A stretch of DNA of 64,000 bases from Isoetes taiwanensis (taxonomy: Eukaryota > Streptophyta > Lycopodiopsida > Isoetales > Isoetaceae): the NCBI GenBank assembly GCA_021234155.1, contig JAJEKV010000921.1:1-64000 (forward strand). Direction: 5' to 3'. The number at the start of each line of letters is the position of its first letter. The stretch's first letter is position 1. The notes under the pieces are model-generated. The model was not told the DNA's origin. It did no database searches and saw only the letters and a program-made list of their open reading frames with translations. Below are positions 22,251 to 33,514 of the stretch, piece by piece. Both the position numbers and the translations under genes were made by a program.

Positions 22251-23693
22251 TTGGAAAAAAAGAAAATGGAGAAAATAGAAGATGAGAAAAACATTAAAAC
22301 AGAGCTTGTGGAGCAGTACAAAAATATGTTCAAGGACACCCAGCACAATGCTCAAGAGGAGGAGAATATGAATAGATTCTTCAATAACATTCCAGAAACC
22401 ACTCCTATGGAAGAAGATTTGGATGGCTACCCTGATGAAAAAGAGGTGTTGCAAGTCTTGAAAGACATGGAGAAGGGGAAAAGCCCAGGGCCTGATGGCT
22501 TTCCCCCTGAATTCTTTCTGGCTTTCTGGGTAATCATGAAAGAAGACTTTATGGAGTTCATTAAAGGAGCTTGGGATGCAGCCTCTCTTTACCCTGCTTT
22601 CAACTCTAGTCTTATCACCTTAATCCCAAAAGTTAAAAACCCCAGCAAAATAAATGACTGGAGACCAATATCTTTAACAAATACTACCTATAAAATCATT
22701 GCAAAGGTGTTAGCCTGCAGGATTCTCATGCACCTCCACAAATCAGTCAGCAGCTGTCAGTCAGGTTTTCTATCTGGTAGATTTATTCTCGACAATTACA
22801 TTGCTGCCAGTGAAGCAATTCATTGGAATAGACTGTCCAGGCAAAAGTGCATGCTACTCAAATTAGACTTTAGAAGAGCCTATGATACTATAACCTGGCC
22901 CTTCTTAAAGAAAGCAATGGCTCATATAGGTATCCACCATACTCTTATAGACAAAATCATGGCTCTTAACAGTCTTGCCTCCTCTAGTCTGGTTATAAAT
23001 GGTTCTCCTAGCAATTTTTTCCCTATCAGAAAAGGGGTCAGACAAGGATGCCCTTTGGCTCCATATCTTTTTCTTTGTGTAGCAGAAATGCTCACTAGGG
23101 TAGTCCAAGGTCTGCAAATGCAAGGGTTGATTCAAGGAATTCAAATGCCACAACTCACTATAATGCAATATGCTGATGACACTTTTATTCTTCTAAAGGC
23201 CAATCAGAACAGCTTCAATGCTCTCCTGGATAGTATACAATTTTTTGCCTCTGTCTCAGAAGTCCACCTTAATTTGAACAAATGCAGTATTTTGTGGGAG
23301 TGCCCCTCAGATACTATAGACACTAAGGGAATCAAGGTCAATCCAGCCAATCAAGCCATCACTCTTCTTGGTCTCCCTCTAGCTATCAATCTTCCAAACA
23401 AAGAGGTCTGGAGACCTATAGTAAATAGAATCAGGAAAAAACTTCTGTCTCTCTCCCCCACCCTATCCTTTGCTGGCAGAACCCTGATTGCCAATGTAGT
23501 GCTAGCCAGTACCCATGTCTACTTTTCCTCTGCTCTCATTGCAAACAAAGAAACCTATAATGACATTGAAAAATGTCTAAGAAAGTACATTTGGAAAGGT
23601 ATGCACTTTGTTAGATGGGAAGAAATCACACATAGTAAAAAGGAAGGAGAATTTGGGCACGAAAAATTCTCCAAAAACACAGTCAGGCCTTAG
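22251..23693 (+). CDS. LINE ORF2 reverse transcriptase domain
   Basis: A continuous 480-codon frame contains the non-LTR RT motifs in order: KSPGPDGFPPEFF (~residue 80), DWRPISLTNTTYKIIAKVLA (~135), SGFLSGRFILDN (~175), the motif A LKLDFRRAYDTI (~200), RQGCPLAPYLF (~265), the catalytic QYADDTFILL (~303) and LLGLPL (~370). It copies LINE RNA into DNA at the nicked target. The start of the frame lies inside the polyprotein; it is not a separate gene. The frame breaks at 23693 near a GAGAATTTGGGCA stretch and continues in another frame. Confidence 0.85.
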   Translation: MEKKKMEKIEDEKNIKTELVEQYKNMFKDTQHNAQEEENMNRFFNNIPETTPMEEDLDGYPDEKEVLQVLKDMEKGKSPGPDGFPPEFFLAFWVIMKEDFMEFIKGAWDAASLYPAFNSSLITLIPKVKNPSKINDWRPISLTNTTYKIIAKVLACRILMHLHKSVSSCQSGFLSGRFILDNYIAASEAIHWNRLSRQKCMLLKLDFRRAYDTITWPFLKKAMAHIGIHHTLIDKIMALNSLASSSLVINGSPSNFFPIRKGVRQGCPLAPYLFLCVAEMLTRVVQGLQMQGLIQGIQMPQLTIMQYADDTFILLKANQNSFNALLDSIQFFASVSEVHLNLNKCSILWECPSDTIDTKGIKVNPANQAITLLGLPLAINLPNKEVWRPIVNRIRKKLLSLSPTLSFAGRTLIANVVLASTHVYFSSALIANKETYNDIEKCLRKYIWKGMHFVRWEEITHSKKEGEFGHEKFSKNTVRP

Positions 23694-24820
23694 GAGCCAA
23701 GTATGTATGGAAAGCAATAAATGGCTGGGATTCCCCAGCCATGGAGTTTATCAGATATTGGCTGCAGATTAGCAGACCCTTTGGGATGAAAAAATATGCT
23801 CACCACATCCCTGATTCTATTTACTATCAATTTAAGTGTGCCCCCAATACTTCCCCACTAATGAGAAAAATTTTTGAAGCATGGAACTTAGTGGCAGAAG
23901 GATTCGACCACAAGGAGATTAGCTTTGACAGTGCTAATTTCTCCCTTTTCGGTCACCTATTTTTTGCTAGAGAGAATGAAGTTTCTGGGGGCTCTCAAAC
24001 ACCCCAAATATGGAAGAAATGGAAAGAAGCGGGGATAACTCAACTTCAACATCGTGGGATGGAGATAAATGGCATAAATGGGAATATATAAAGCAGGTAA
24101 TTAATGGCAAGAAAATAGACAAAAAGATCTTTGACTCCATTATGAATGTTGCTAGTAGCCAAAGTGAATGCGGCGGCCTTCAAGAGTCGGTGGCATATAA
24201 TGAACTCTGATCATTATAAAGTGGCTTTAGGATACAAGGTGCTGGTCCCAAACAAATCCCCCTTTCAGGCTACCAAATGGCATGTACCAAACAAACACCT
24301 CATGAACATATTGAGAAATAATTGGAAGTCCTATTCTCAACCTAAAATGCAAGTGTTTATATGGAGAACCATCCATAATGCTTTGCCCTCAAACTGTAAT
24401 ATGTTTGAAAGATGCAAGGATCTGCAGGATAACCCCAAATGTAAGCTTTGTGGAGACAGATCTGAAACCATAAATCATATGTTCGACTGCCCCAAAATAA
24501 GAGAGTTTTGGAGATGGCTTGATACTTATCTGAGTTCAAAAGGCCACAATCTAGGCAACTGGGCCAATATCATGGACCTCCTCAAGGGATCAAACAGATT
24601 TTTAAACACTATCAGGCAGACTGCACTATGGATCATATGGAAACACAGGAATAGGGTCAATTATTCAAATCAAAGGGTGGATGTTGCATGGATGAAAGTA
24701 GCTTTCCAAATTGAGATATCAAGATTAGCCATGGCTCATAAGAGCGATAAACAAGATAAATATGATAGTACTTGGTTGTCAATAGGGAAATTTGTTAGTG
24801 CACAATATCTTTGTTTGTGA
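23694..24820 (+). pseudogene. LINE ORF2 C-terminal region with zinc-binding domain
   Basis: The frame GAKYVWKAINGWDSPAMEFI (about 23700 on) and a second frame ending at 24820 hold the conserved plant LINE C-terminus. At about 24345-24500 the segment FIWRTIHNALPSNCNM...CKLCGDRSETINHMF-DCP is the zf-RVT zinc-binding domain with its C-x2-C-x(8)-H-x4-C pattern. Two frameshifts separate the blocks. The last frame ends with a stop at 24818-24820. Confidence 0.75.
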
Positions 24821-25487
24821 TGATATGCTTATCCCCTCCCGATCATTTTGTGATATTGTTTGCTGATTGCCTTGACAAGCGAGGATGAGCTGTAAGCCAA
24901 ACTTCCGACTTGTCAAATTATGCGGTACTCTGAGAGATTTTTAATAACCGGCAACTCGGTCTCTTTCACCAACTATTGACCAAGATCTGGCAAAACTGAA
25001 ACCCTTCATGCTAAGCGGCTACCAAGCTCATATCCTTGTGATTTCTTTTACGCTATGAGAGAACGCTTCTTGATGATCAATTCTCCCATTTGAGACATGT
25101 TCTATCACCATAAAGCCTTGCAAGATGCTCACGGAGGCCTTGATCCTTTTCTGCGAAACAGCCCCTCACGGTTTTGCTTTCCCACGAGAATGGAATGACA
25201 TTGGTTGGCGGTGGATCCGGTGGCCGGATTTGGTGATCATTGGCGAGGAGGAGACTGATTAGGACTTAGATTTTATAGTTCGGATCCTAAAGCTCTGAAA
25301 TCGAATGAAATACTTCTGCAGCTGGTTTTCTCTATGTACAAAGGTTTCTGATCCAAATTTTGATGTCATACATATGTGTGCTAAAGGCACAATTTTGAGA
25401 GCCTCTATGGCTCCCATATTTCCTGATGTAATTACTTGATGAGTAATATAAATCTTCCTTTTCTCCAAAAAAAAAAAAAAAAAAAAA
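24821..25487 (+). other. LINE 3' UTR and poly(A) tract
   Basis: Non-coding sequence after the ORF2 stop ends in 21 consecutive A residues (25467-25487), directly followed by unrelated sequence. The poly(A) marks the 3' end of the inserted LINE cDNA and sets its orientation. Part of the UTR (about 24890-25260) is rich in GCGG/CGG triplets, unlike the clean coding part. Confidence 0.75.
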
Positions 25488-25512
25488 GCTGCTTGATGTT
25501 GGCGTGTAAGAA

Positions 25513-25854
25513 ATGTGGGTTGGAAAAATTAGAAAATGTCCACGAGGAAATGGATGGCATGGGTTCATTACTAGTTACTGGAAGACATTTGAAAAGCAAC
25601 ACGTGGACCGGGATGACGGAGAATTCATGGATCCAAGAAAGTCTTTGAGGTACAAACCTGTCTTAAGATTAGTACATAAGGAGAGAAGTCCCAAACAGTT
25701 TCAAGAGGATGTGAAGGTAATATCAGATTTTGTTCCACACAAGCACATTGGCGAGGGGCCAATCGGTTTAAGCGGTGTGTATCATCATTTCGGAAGATAT
25801 AATGGTATACACGTTATTGACTTTCGAGAAAATTACAGCATCAAGATCGAATGA
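25513..25854 (+). CDS. Unrecognised 113-codon open frame
   Basis: An open frame begins at 25513, just past the LINE poly(A), with HGFITSYWKTFEKQHVDRDD and RLVHKERSPKQFQEDVKVIS. I do not recognise a family. Following sequence to about 26170 keeps a basic, protein-like character in one frame (for example ISMIKCMTHYLWNTAYKSIF) but contains a TAG. It could be a relic of an older element into which the LINE landed. A functional gene is not supported. Confidence 0.3.
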   Translation: MWVGKIRKCPRGNGWHGFITSYWKTFEKQHVDRDDGEFMDPRKSLRYKPVLRLVHKERSPKQFQEDVKVISDFVPHKHIGEGPIGLSGVYHHFGRYNGIHVIDFRENYSIKIE

Positions 25855-27160
25855 GCCCAGTCAATGCACGGCATCTGGACCAAGTTTCTATACTTCTTCA
25901 CATAACATATAGACATGACAAAAGTCTTTGATATTCCTGTTCACGTGTAGATAGAAGAAGGCTGTCCAAAGAAGAAAAAAAAAACGAGAAGATTGGAGCG
26001 GTCGGGGAATAGACTCAACAATGATAGGACGATCATAAAAAGAGACTCACTTTACATTTCGATGATAAAGTGCATGACTCATTATTTGTGGAACACTGCC
26101 TACAAAAGCATCTTTGCATGGCTTAAGGACGAGAAAATAGAGTATGAGAAGCATTGGGTTTAGAGTGATGGTACGCTCATCATAATTCAAGTCGACAAAA
26201 CCTTTTTTTTTTTTTCTTTGGCGGGTACATCACAATGAATGACAAAGAAATAGTGTGGAACTACTTTGCCACTTTGCTCATGGTAAAGGTGAACATGATG
26301 GTGCAGTCTTTGTTATCAAAAAAGGCTAAGTAAGAAACAACTCAAACCCAATGGTGTGCAAGCTGAGGCATGCCAAAGATATTGTAAAATTTGTGTACAT
26401 ATTTATTGATCTACCAGTTGATGAAACGAGATGAGATCAAAAAGATATTTTTGGGAAATTTAACTTTTTGTTGTGGCAAACATGCAAGAATATAAAATTG
26501 AAACACTTAAAGGCACAAAGAAGATTCACTATATCGGACTGTCGTGAGGGAATAGACCAAAGCAGGGCTTGCTCATAGATGCACGTCATGTTTACGCTTG
26601 TTTTGCATGGGTCGAAGTGGGACTCTGCAACAATCGGTGTAGATTTGGAAAGTGGGAATGCTTGACTTAAAACCGGGAGTTGAGAAGAAAAAGGAGACTC
26701 TTGAACAAGCCAATGAATGGATCGGTAATTTGATAGAGATAGGTGGCAATTTTGCGATTGAATCTTTGAGATAGACAATTAGGAGGGTGTGGACTTCTAC
26801 ATCCTCAAGTGCTGAGAACCCAAATGTGAAGATTCATACAAAGATGGATGGCGGCAAAAATTGGAGTGCATGAGGTTATCTTAAGTGAATTTGTATTATC
26901 AATTCTTGGGTAATTTCAAGTACATGTTGCTCACTAAACAACTTGAAGCCTCTGCTGACCACGTGGTAAGATATCCTAAAATTGATATGGACAAAATAGA
27001 AGGCACAGACATGTACAAAATTTCACAGGAGACCCATGAAAAAATTATGGCCAGTCTCCCAATAACATTGTAATTCTTTGAAACTTAACCAAATTGATGT
27101 AATTCGTTGCAAGTGATTTGTTGCTCCAGCACCTAAGCACGTAAGCACACATTTGTATAT
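25855..27160. other. No clear gene
   Basis: Short frames exist (26885-27073 plus, 62 codons; 26437-26778 minus), none with a family signature. Runs of TTTTTTTTTTTTT (about 26203) and AAAAAAAAAA (about 25974) are present. Confidence 0.35.
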
Positions 27161-27167
27161 ATATTAA

Positions 27168-27195
27168 CTAGAAAAAGTGCCCAGCGTTGCTGGGC
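27168..27195 (-). mobile_element. Helitron-like 3' terminus
   Basis: Read on the minus strand, a 7-bp-stem hairpin GCCCAGC-AAC-GCTGGGC (27195-27179) is followed seven bases later by CTAG (27171-27168) and then T. Helitrons end with a short G/C hairpin about 10 bases before CTRR and insert between A and T. All of these features are present. The body of the element would extend to higher coordinates. Its 5' TC end was not located, and no Rep/helicase coding sequence was seen, so it would be non-autonomous. Confidence 0.6.
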
Positions 27196-27491
27196 TTTTC
27201 ATCAAGCATAAAATTCAAGAACTAATAAAGATATGACTATGCTCCAAAAGTGATATTAATTTAAAGAAAATGTTTGTGCAATTCAAAATAGGATACACAT
27301 GAGCTATATCATGCTATGTACAACTTGCTAAATTTTTATTTCTAGACCTTCAGTCGGACCAACAATCCCATTAGGGATTTTTTGAGATTCTAAAAGGGCC
27401 TTCTAAGAGCTGCTGACTAAGCTATATGAACTACCAATCAGAAAATAGAACTGGTAATCCAGTCAGCAAAACAGTTATAACTAACTCACTG

Positions 27492-27783
27492 GATCACATT
27501 TTCTAGCATAAGTGTTGATAGAAAAGTCCAAATGAGCTCTCGTTTGGTGCAATAGATAGATCTCATTGAGATCTTTCCAACCTTGGGTGGCCTGCATATC
27601 TTTTAACCCTATAGGATAGTAAAAAATAGTAAAAACCATATTTTTTGGAGTTTTGACAATCATAAGTGGTTAAAATATGTGGAAAGCACCTAAGGTTGGA
27701 AAGATCTCAATGAGATCTATCTATTGCACTAAACGAAAAAGCTCATTTAATTTCTATCAATAGTTATACTAGAAAATGTGATC
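27492..27783. repeat. Foldback: ~93-bp inverted arms around ~106-bp centre
   Basis: The left arm 27492-27585 contains CACATTTTCTAGCATAAG, GTGCAATAGATAGATCTCA and TTGAGATCTTTCCAACCTT. The right arm 27692-27783 is its inverted, roughly 85% similar copy. Embedded AGATCTCAATGAGATCT is itself a palindrome in both arms. The unit could fold into a long hairpin and is either a foldback MITE or an inverted duplication. Confidence 0.75.
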
Positions 27784-27954
27784 GATCGAAGATTAATTCT
27801 TTGATTTCTTGGCCCCAGACCCGTCGACTACGATTTTACGATTGGTAATTCATTTACCTTCATTTGGCTTAGTTGGCATGTTTTGAAAGCCCTTTTTTAA
27901 TCTCAAAAAAACCCTAATGATAAGAGTACCTTAAAGGCAAAGCCTGGTTTGCTA

Positions 27955-28042
27955 TCTATCTATTTATCTATCTATCTATCGATCTGTCAATCCATCGATC
28001 GATCGATCGATCCATCCATCCATCCATCCATCTATCTATCTA
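27955..28042. repeat. TCTA/TCGA/TCCA tetranucleotide microsatellite
   Basis: Consecutive blocks of (CTAT)n, (CGAT)n and (CCAT)n, then (CTAT)n again, cover about 88 bases. This is interrupted tetranucleotide DNA that has spread by slippage and point change. Confidence 0.85.
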
Positions 28043-28503
28043 GTCTTATTTTGAGACTTCTATTTAGGTATTTAGATATTAAACCTGAATAGCGACTTTT
28101 GCAATTCAAATGATTTAATATGGGTATGATGGCTCTTGCAAGTATTTGAATTTATCAACCTTCTTTATGGGACTTGCCATAAGTTATGAAAGCTTTACAA
28201 CTATTTGCAATTCAATTATATTTTTTTCATACAACTCTAGCAATATATTCACATCTTATGCTTTGTAATTGTTTCTATAATTGACAATTGTCAAAGTGCT
28301 GTATCAAAATGGTGAAGGGTAATTCTTCTATAGAGTTGCATTCATGAGATGTGCATGTAACTCTTGGTTTTGTACACAAACATATGCCAAATGAGACACA
28401 CTTCAAAAACCACCAAAGTATCAACCTAAATGAACAATGCATACACTCCCTAGCATTGGTCCTTAAAAAAGCTAGGCAAAAAATAGATTGCATCCAAGCT
28501 CTA

Positions 28504-28662
28504 GTGATGGGATAAAGATAGTAAATATGTTTGTGATGGGATAAAGATAGTAAATATGTTTCAGGACTCCAAACTTTATACGTGAATAATACTTCCAGGA
28601 TAAGCACCCCTTTCATGAGCATAAACACGCTTAAGCACCCCTTTCATGAGCATAAACACGCT
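28504..28662. repeat. Two exact short tandem duplications (29 bp and 31 bp)
   Basis: GTGATGGGATAAAGATAGTA (29-bp unit) occurs at 28504-28532 and 28533-28561 without change. TAAGCACCCCTTTCATGAGC (31-bp unit) occurs at 28601-28631 and 28632-28662 without change. Two unrelated perfect duplications within 160 bp suggest very recent local slippage or an assembly effect. Confidence 0.85.
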
Positions 28663-29746
28663 GGAGCTTGATCCAACTTGATGACATGAATGCCTTTGAG
28701 CTTGCCCGGTTACGTTCTGGAAAGCACTTAAGTATTTGACTTTTACAATAAGCATTTGTTGATAGCTTTGTGACTTTAATTTATCTTCACCGTTGCCATT
28801 GTCATCAACGTTGCCATTCTCATTGCCAGTTATGTAGATATTCCAAGCTAGCTACAACAAGTAAAAGTTCTTATATTATTCACCACTGTGGTATACACAT
28901 ATCTCCCAACAATGTCTATCAACCATTTGCAAGATTGTGCCAAAAGGAAAAACACGAACTTTGGCATCAATTGCAAATGCTCTATCTAAACAGTGTAAGT
29001 TGTTCTCTGTCCTTGCTGTTTCTTCAACAAGCATTCTGTTTTCCAGAAAGTTGTTTGGCTTATGTCATAATGCAAATCCTTTTGTAATCTCGATAGAGAC
29101 AACTGTGGCATATCATATGGGCATTTTGAAAAATATTGATAAACATATGGGTACTCTGTAATTTTTTTTTGGAGATACAAAGTTAGGATTAGACTTTGGA
29201 CCTCCTGCCATAGTAGCATTAGACTCTGGACCTCCTGTCACATGTTCAACATTAGAATTTCGAAGTTGCAAGGTCTATCGTCAAAGCCTTTCACCTTTGC
29301 TAATATTATAGATACATGGTTTTGCTTAGCAGCCTTTAGTATTCCTCCTATGCTACAGGATTCCACAAAAAACCATAGAAAAGTCCCATCCGCACACTTT
29401 CTTATTGCTCCAAGTTAAATTTCACATTCGAGTCTGCAGTTACATCAATCTCCTTTTTCAAGGTATAAAAAAAGGCCTGACCTTCACCAGAAGTTCAAGT
29501 CCGTTACTTAGCACTGATATTTCTAGCTGTGCCCCAGTGATTTCCATCTTTGCTCTTTAGTTGCTTTAGAATTTAGTTTTGGAACCTTATCATAATCTCT
29601 ATTCCGACCATACGCATTTGTCAATCTATCGAGGCAAGCGTGATTCAATACTTTAGACACAATGCCATCATTGTAAGCTCAACAATCTGCATGTAATTAT
29701 ATAACATCTATAATAGAGTAAGTATCTTTAAAAGATCAAAACAAAC

Positions 29747-30176
29747 CTTTGTTCATCACGAATATCAAGTGGGAGAAAGTTTACCATACTGTAGTCGTCA
29801 ACCTGCATGCAACAGACCATGCCAACTATCAAGTACCATCTTCGAGCCACGGACATCTAAAAAGCAAAAAATTACCAATACGCAAGTGCTTCATTGAACT
29901 TTGTGAGCAGGTGGTGTCATGTGGTACATTGAGATCACCAAGTAGCAACCTTGCATCTGGCTCCAGAAACCTGGTCACGTAATCAGATCTAAGAGTGTAA
30001 TCATGGATAGCAAAAACCCTAAAAAAGAGCATACTTTTCAGCATCTCTCTTATTCAGCTCTTATTCAAAAGAAGATCCATCTTTGTCATAATATTAACGT
30101 GAGGGAGCTTGAGCTGAATCATTGCAGATAATGATGCCCAACTCCCACTTATAAACTTGGTGACATTAAAAACAAA
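29747..30176 (-). pseudogene. GPN-loop GTPase (GPN3-like) exon fragments
   Basis: Three minus-strand blocks match the C-terminal half of GPN-loop GTPases, which help assemble and import RNA polymerase II. The first (from 30176 after AAGGCAG) reads [20 protein letters not shown] then [15 protein letters not shown], including the TKMD guanine-specificity motif. The second (29988-29876, between CTTAG and GTAATT) reads YVTRFLEPDARLLLGDLN and, in another frame, LTKFNEALA. The third (29802-29747, between GCATGCAG and GTTTGT) reads VDDYSMVNFLPLDIRDEQ. A 73-base intron separates blocks two and three. The N-terminal half with the P-loop and GPN motif, and the last exon, were not found. A TGA ends block one and a frame change occurs in block two. 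A truncated, probably captured copy is most likely. Confidence 0.72.
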
Positions 30177-30977
30177 CTGCCTTATAGTTATTATAGTAAC
30201 AAAACTGCATTGCAAGCAGTTTCGAGGATCTTTCTTGCTACACAGGGATCTTTCTTGCATTGCCAGCTTATATATCTATGTTTTTTGTTACAAACTGCAT
30301 TCATGTATATCCCAAACAGAAAAACAAATGAGAAAAGAATAGAGCGAGAATAGAACATAAAAAAACATTACCTCATTTTCGACAATGCAGAGATGCAGCA
30401 GAGTGTCTTATTACAGACTGTCATATTATAGCTGCAATGCAATAATTTATGTGCAATTAAAATTCGAAGAGAATCAAATAAATTGCGATAAAGTAGACAA
30501 TTTTGCATAGATGACCTCTAAATAATGTAGGTAATAAGTGTTACAATTCTCAATGACTCCTCCTTTGCTGTTAAAAAGGGAAAACATGCAAGAAAAGCCA
30601 TATGGACTCCAAAAAACATGGCCGCTACAAACTTCTACCTAAACTCTACTACTCTGCAGTGCTTTGTGGCGTTTACGTGAATCCGACCCAGCAAGAGATC
30701 TGAAAAGAATAACATGGAGAAGCATCCTATGCATTACTTCCAGCATTGGACTGTGAGAAAACAATCTTTTCTACTGGATTTGAGAGAAATATAAAGTGGA
30801 TTATGCACTACATTATCCATTTTGATACTAAGATAGACAGTTTAATTTCTTAGTTATTGAAGTAACACGCCATGCGGAATCGATACATATCACGAACATC
30901 AAGGAAATGGATTGCATAGTGCATATGTCATTCAAAATGTCATGCAAGCATGAACTCTTGCCTTGTTACATGAAACC

Positions 30978-31040
30978 TGATCTCGAGGAGGGCCAGACAG
31001 TTGGCTCCAAGGTTTTGGTACAAAGTTGCGACGTACCTGT
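30978..31040 (-). other. Exon-like block, unassigned
   Basis: Between a CTTTCACAG acceptor and a GTTTCATG donor on the minus strand lies an open block reading YVATLYQNLGANCLALLEIR. Splice borders and composition look exon-like, but I cannot tie it to the GTPase downstream or the HERP-like exons upstream. Confidence 0.3.
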
Positions 31041-31344
31041 GAAAGAACCAACAAATGTGAGATAAAGCGGGATTAGAGCTCCATACATTCAGGGCCTCCT
31101 AAGTGATTTACCAGATTAGAAACCTTTGGTTTACAGAAATGGAATCGAACTTTCATTATTGCAAGTCTACTACCAGTGCATATTCTAAAAAGCAATATTA
31201 TTTCCCAAGCACCTCAAAGATGGTAATCAAGAATATAGAAAGCTTGCCGGATCCATAGCGAAATTCAAATTCATGAGTTCCTCACTACAATTCCAATAGG
31301 CGAGACATCAATGATATGAAGACAACTTTGTCAAAGCATCCACC

Positions 31345-31842
31345 ATGACCACCACGATTGCCATGCAGTTTGAGAAGGCAGGTCGGTACAAGCAATAACT
31401 GTTCGAATTGCATCTTTATACAAGGATGTAGCGATGGGCCCCGCCAATTGGATTGTTGGACCTGTTGTGGCTCTGCTATTTCTGCAGCATCTTGTACAAG
31501 ATTGCCATTCTGATCCTGAGCTGCTCCTGATGCTTGATCTTCAGTTGATGCATGGGAATTTAGTCTCGCAACTTGCATATTTGGAGTTTCATTTCCACCT
31601 GTGAAACAGCTTATGAATAAAATATCATGAATACAAAAGCCGCAACAAACATGTACCACTGGAAGATGGGGTTTAAACAGTGTATCACAGATGACTAACC
31701 AGGATTTGTTGGGACGTTATTAGCTGCTGGTTGTGGAGGTTGTTGCATAGGTTGCTGGATATGCTGCTGAGGAGGTGTTATTGCACGCTGAGCACTTAGC
31801 GAGACCCATCGTAAAAAAGGGGTTAATGCTCCAGTTTGATAT
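31345..31842 (-). pseudogene. Probable HERP-like ubiquitin-domain membrane protein, two exons
   Basis: The minus-strand exon 31842-31700, bounded by TAATTCAG and GTTAGTC, reads YQTGALTPFLRWVSLSAQRA then ITPPQQ and ends NNVPTNPG. It splices in phase (Pro-Gly|Gly-Asn) to an exon starting at 31598 after TTTCACAG, reading GGNETPNMQVARLNSH and then an acidic, Gln/Asn-rich tail to QQSNWRGP. The LYQTGAL-P--RW-S---QRA--PP pattern is what I recall for plant HERP-type proteins, ER membrane factors in protein quality control. The expected final hydrophobic segment is replaced by a WQSWWSWWML end. An exon-like block at 32730-32653 (AIFNYKFLTLLAVLESLAG) could be an upstream hydrophobic exon, but its splice phase does not fit. 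The assignment is tentative. Confidence 0.42.
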
Positions 31843-31849
31843 CTGAATT

Positions 31850-33500
31850 AGTAGACCAACACGTCATTCACGAAATAGCAAAACTACTGGCTATAGCAAC
31901 AAACTTGCAAGGCATACTCTGCCAAAATCTATACTTACATTCCAGCTACATTAGAAAGACAACAAGAATGGCAAATGACAGCAATATCAACAATTAGTGG
32001 GACATCACTTGTGAGCATGCTAGTTAAGGCATGCGATTTAAAAAACAGCGATTCTAAAATGGAATACAAATCATCATTTACCATGGCAAATAGCTCAAAG
32101 AGAAGAAGTTATCCATACTCAAATTCGACGCAATTCCTATCACGAGAAATTCAATCTACAGTCCACTGAAACAAAGATAGTTTATATAGGACCCCAAAGA
32201 GTGCCTATGCATAGCAATTTAATTGCAGATTACCCTTTCAAACATTAATAGATAAGCAATGGATGTACTATTAACAGGGAGTACTTGCATGAGCTAGCAG
32301 AAACCTTTATTAATTTGCTCAAATTTGGTTGCCAAGCTAGAGCTAGTTTGCAAAACATGTAAATACCAATAACACACAACGTTCCTCACGAAAGTGCAAA
32401 ATTACACGTGGAGCACCAAATGCATCAAATTGGATACATTAAATTTGTCCTCAAAGTAGGCATGCATGCATGTCTTACCTACACTCACCATAACCAACAA
32501 AAGATCACCTCTCGATTAATGAAGCCCATGAGAAACTTCATGAAAATATTCCACAAATGACTTCATAAATATAGAATGCCCTGCAATATATCCCCATGAT
32601 ATTTGATTAACATTCGTTCCCATGTGACACCTGAAAATGAATTCCAATTTACCTTGAAGATACATAGCAAGGATCCTGCTAAAGACTCCAATACGGCAAG
32701 AAGAGTCAAGAATTTATAGTTAAAAATTGCCTGCAACACCATTTTGCAACACCGGTTGAAGAAAACACTGCTCTTTTGCAAATGGGCATACATCGTCAAA
32801 AGCAGCAACACAATTGCCAAGACATCTCAAGCCAAAATGCAGATCAATTTGACCCACGATTGGATCTAGCAGACTTCTTAAAACAAAATTTCTATTCAAA
32901 TAGCCCGTCGACTATGCCAATTAGGGAGGCAACATTAGTAATGTGAAATGGGTGAGATTTAATATCAAAATGGAAGGCGAAAGCAAGCGAGAAAATGATG
33001 AAAATAATTTAAAACAAATGAAGTGACAAGATCTTTGCCTGGACTATCCACTTTGCCATATCTAGTGTGCGTTACCCACCCTGAGAGGAAAAAGATTTGT
33101 TGGAAACTTACATCAAGAATAGAATGGAAGAAACATACATTCACGGGAATAGGAATGGATCGAAAGATTGGAATAGAATGGAATAGACAACATATAGACA
33201 AACTGAAGTCGACTTTGTCCATAGCATAACCTAATCTTACTTTTATTCGAACCAACCAATTTGCAATGAACCCGTCCCTTAATGTATCTTTGAAAAGCAT
33301 GCGACCCATATCTACTACGCCCTAGGCATTCACGGCCTCCGTTTCCAAGAAAATGGAATAGGGCAAGATTGTTCACGGTAGTTTCTCCCGCATTGATCTA
33401 GCGAGGGGCAAAATAATAAGCGATTATTTAATGGCCTAAAATAAAAGTTTTCAGAAATAATAAAATCAACGGACAAGATGGCGACAAACTATCACAAACT
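31850..33500. other. Intron-like or non-coding sequence, A/T-rich
   Basis: Apart from the exon-like block at 32730-32653 (minus) no gene is supported. Frames on both strands are short and lack family motifs. The stretch ends in TTATTATTATTA followed by (TA)n at 33515-33545. Confidence 0.4.

Positions 33501-33514
<14 letters not shown>

Larger units (their letters stand above)
16785..25487 (+). mobile_element. Plant L1-type LINE, 3' end with poly(A)
   Basis: ORF1 zinc knuckle, ORF2 apurinic-type endonuclease, reverse transcriptase, zinc-binding tail, a ~640-bp 3' UTR (24821-25466) and a 21-A tract (25467-25487) lie in order on the plus strand. This is the full gene order of plant L1 LINEs. 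A second element splits the endonuclease (18928-21485). The 5' end and target-site duplication were not identified. From about 17.9 to 24.8 kb the text looks free of the CAG/CTG-linked damage seen elsewhere. Confidence 0.8.
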
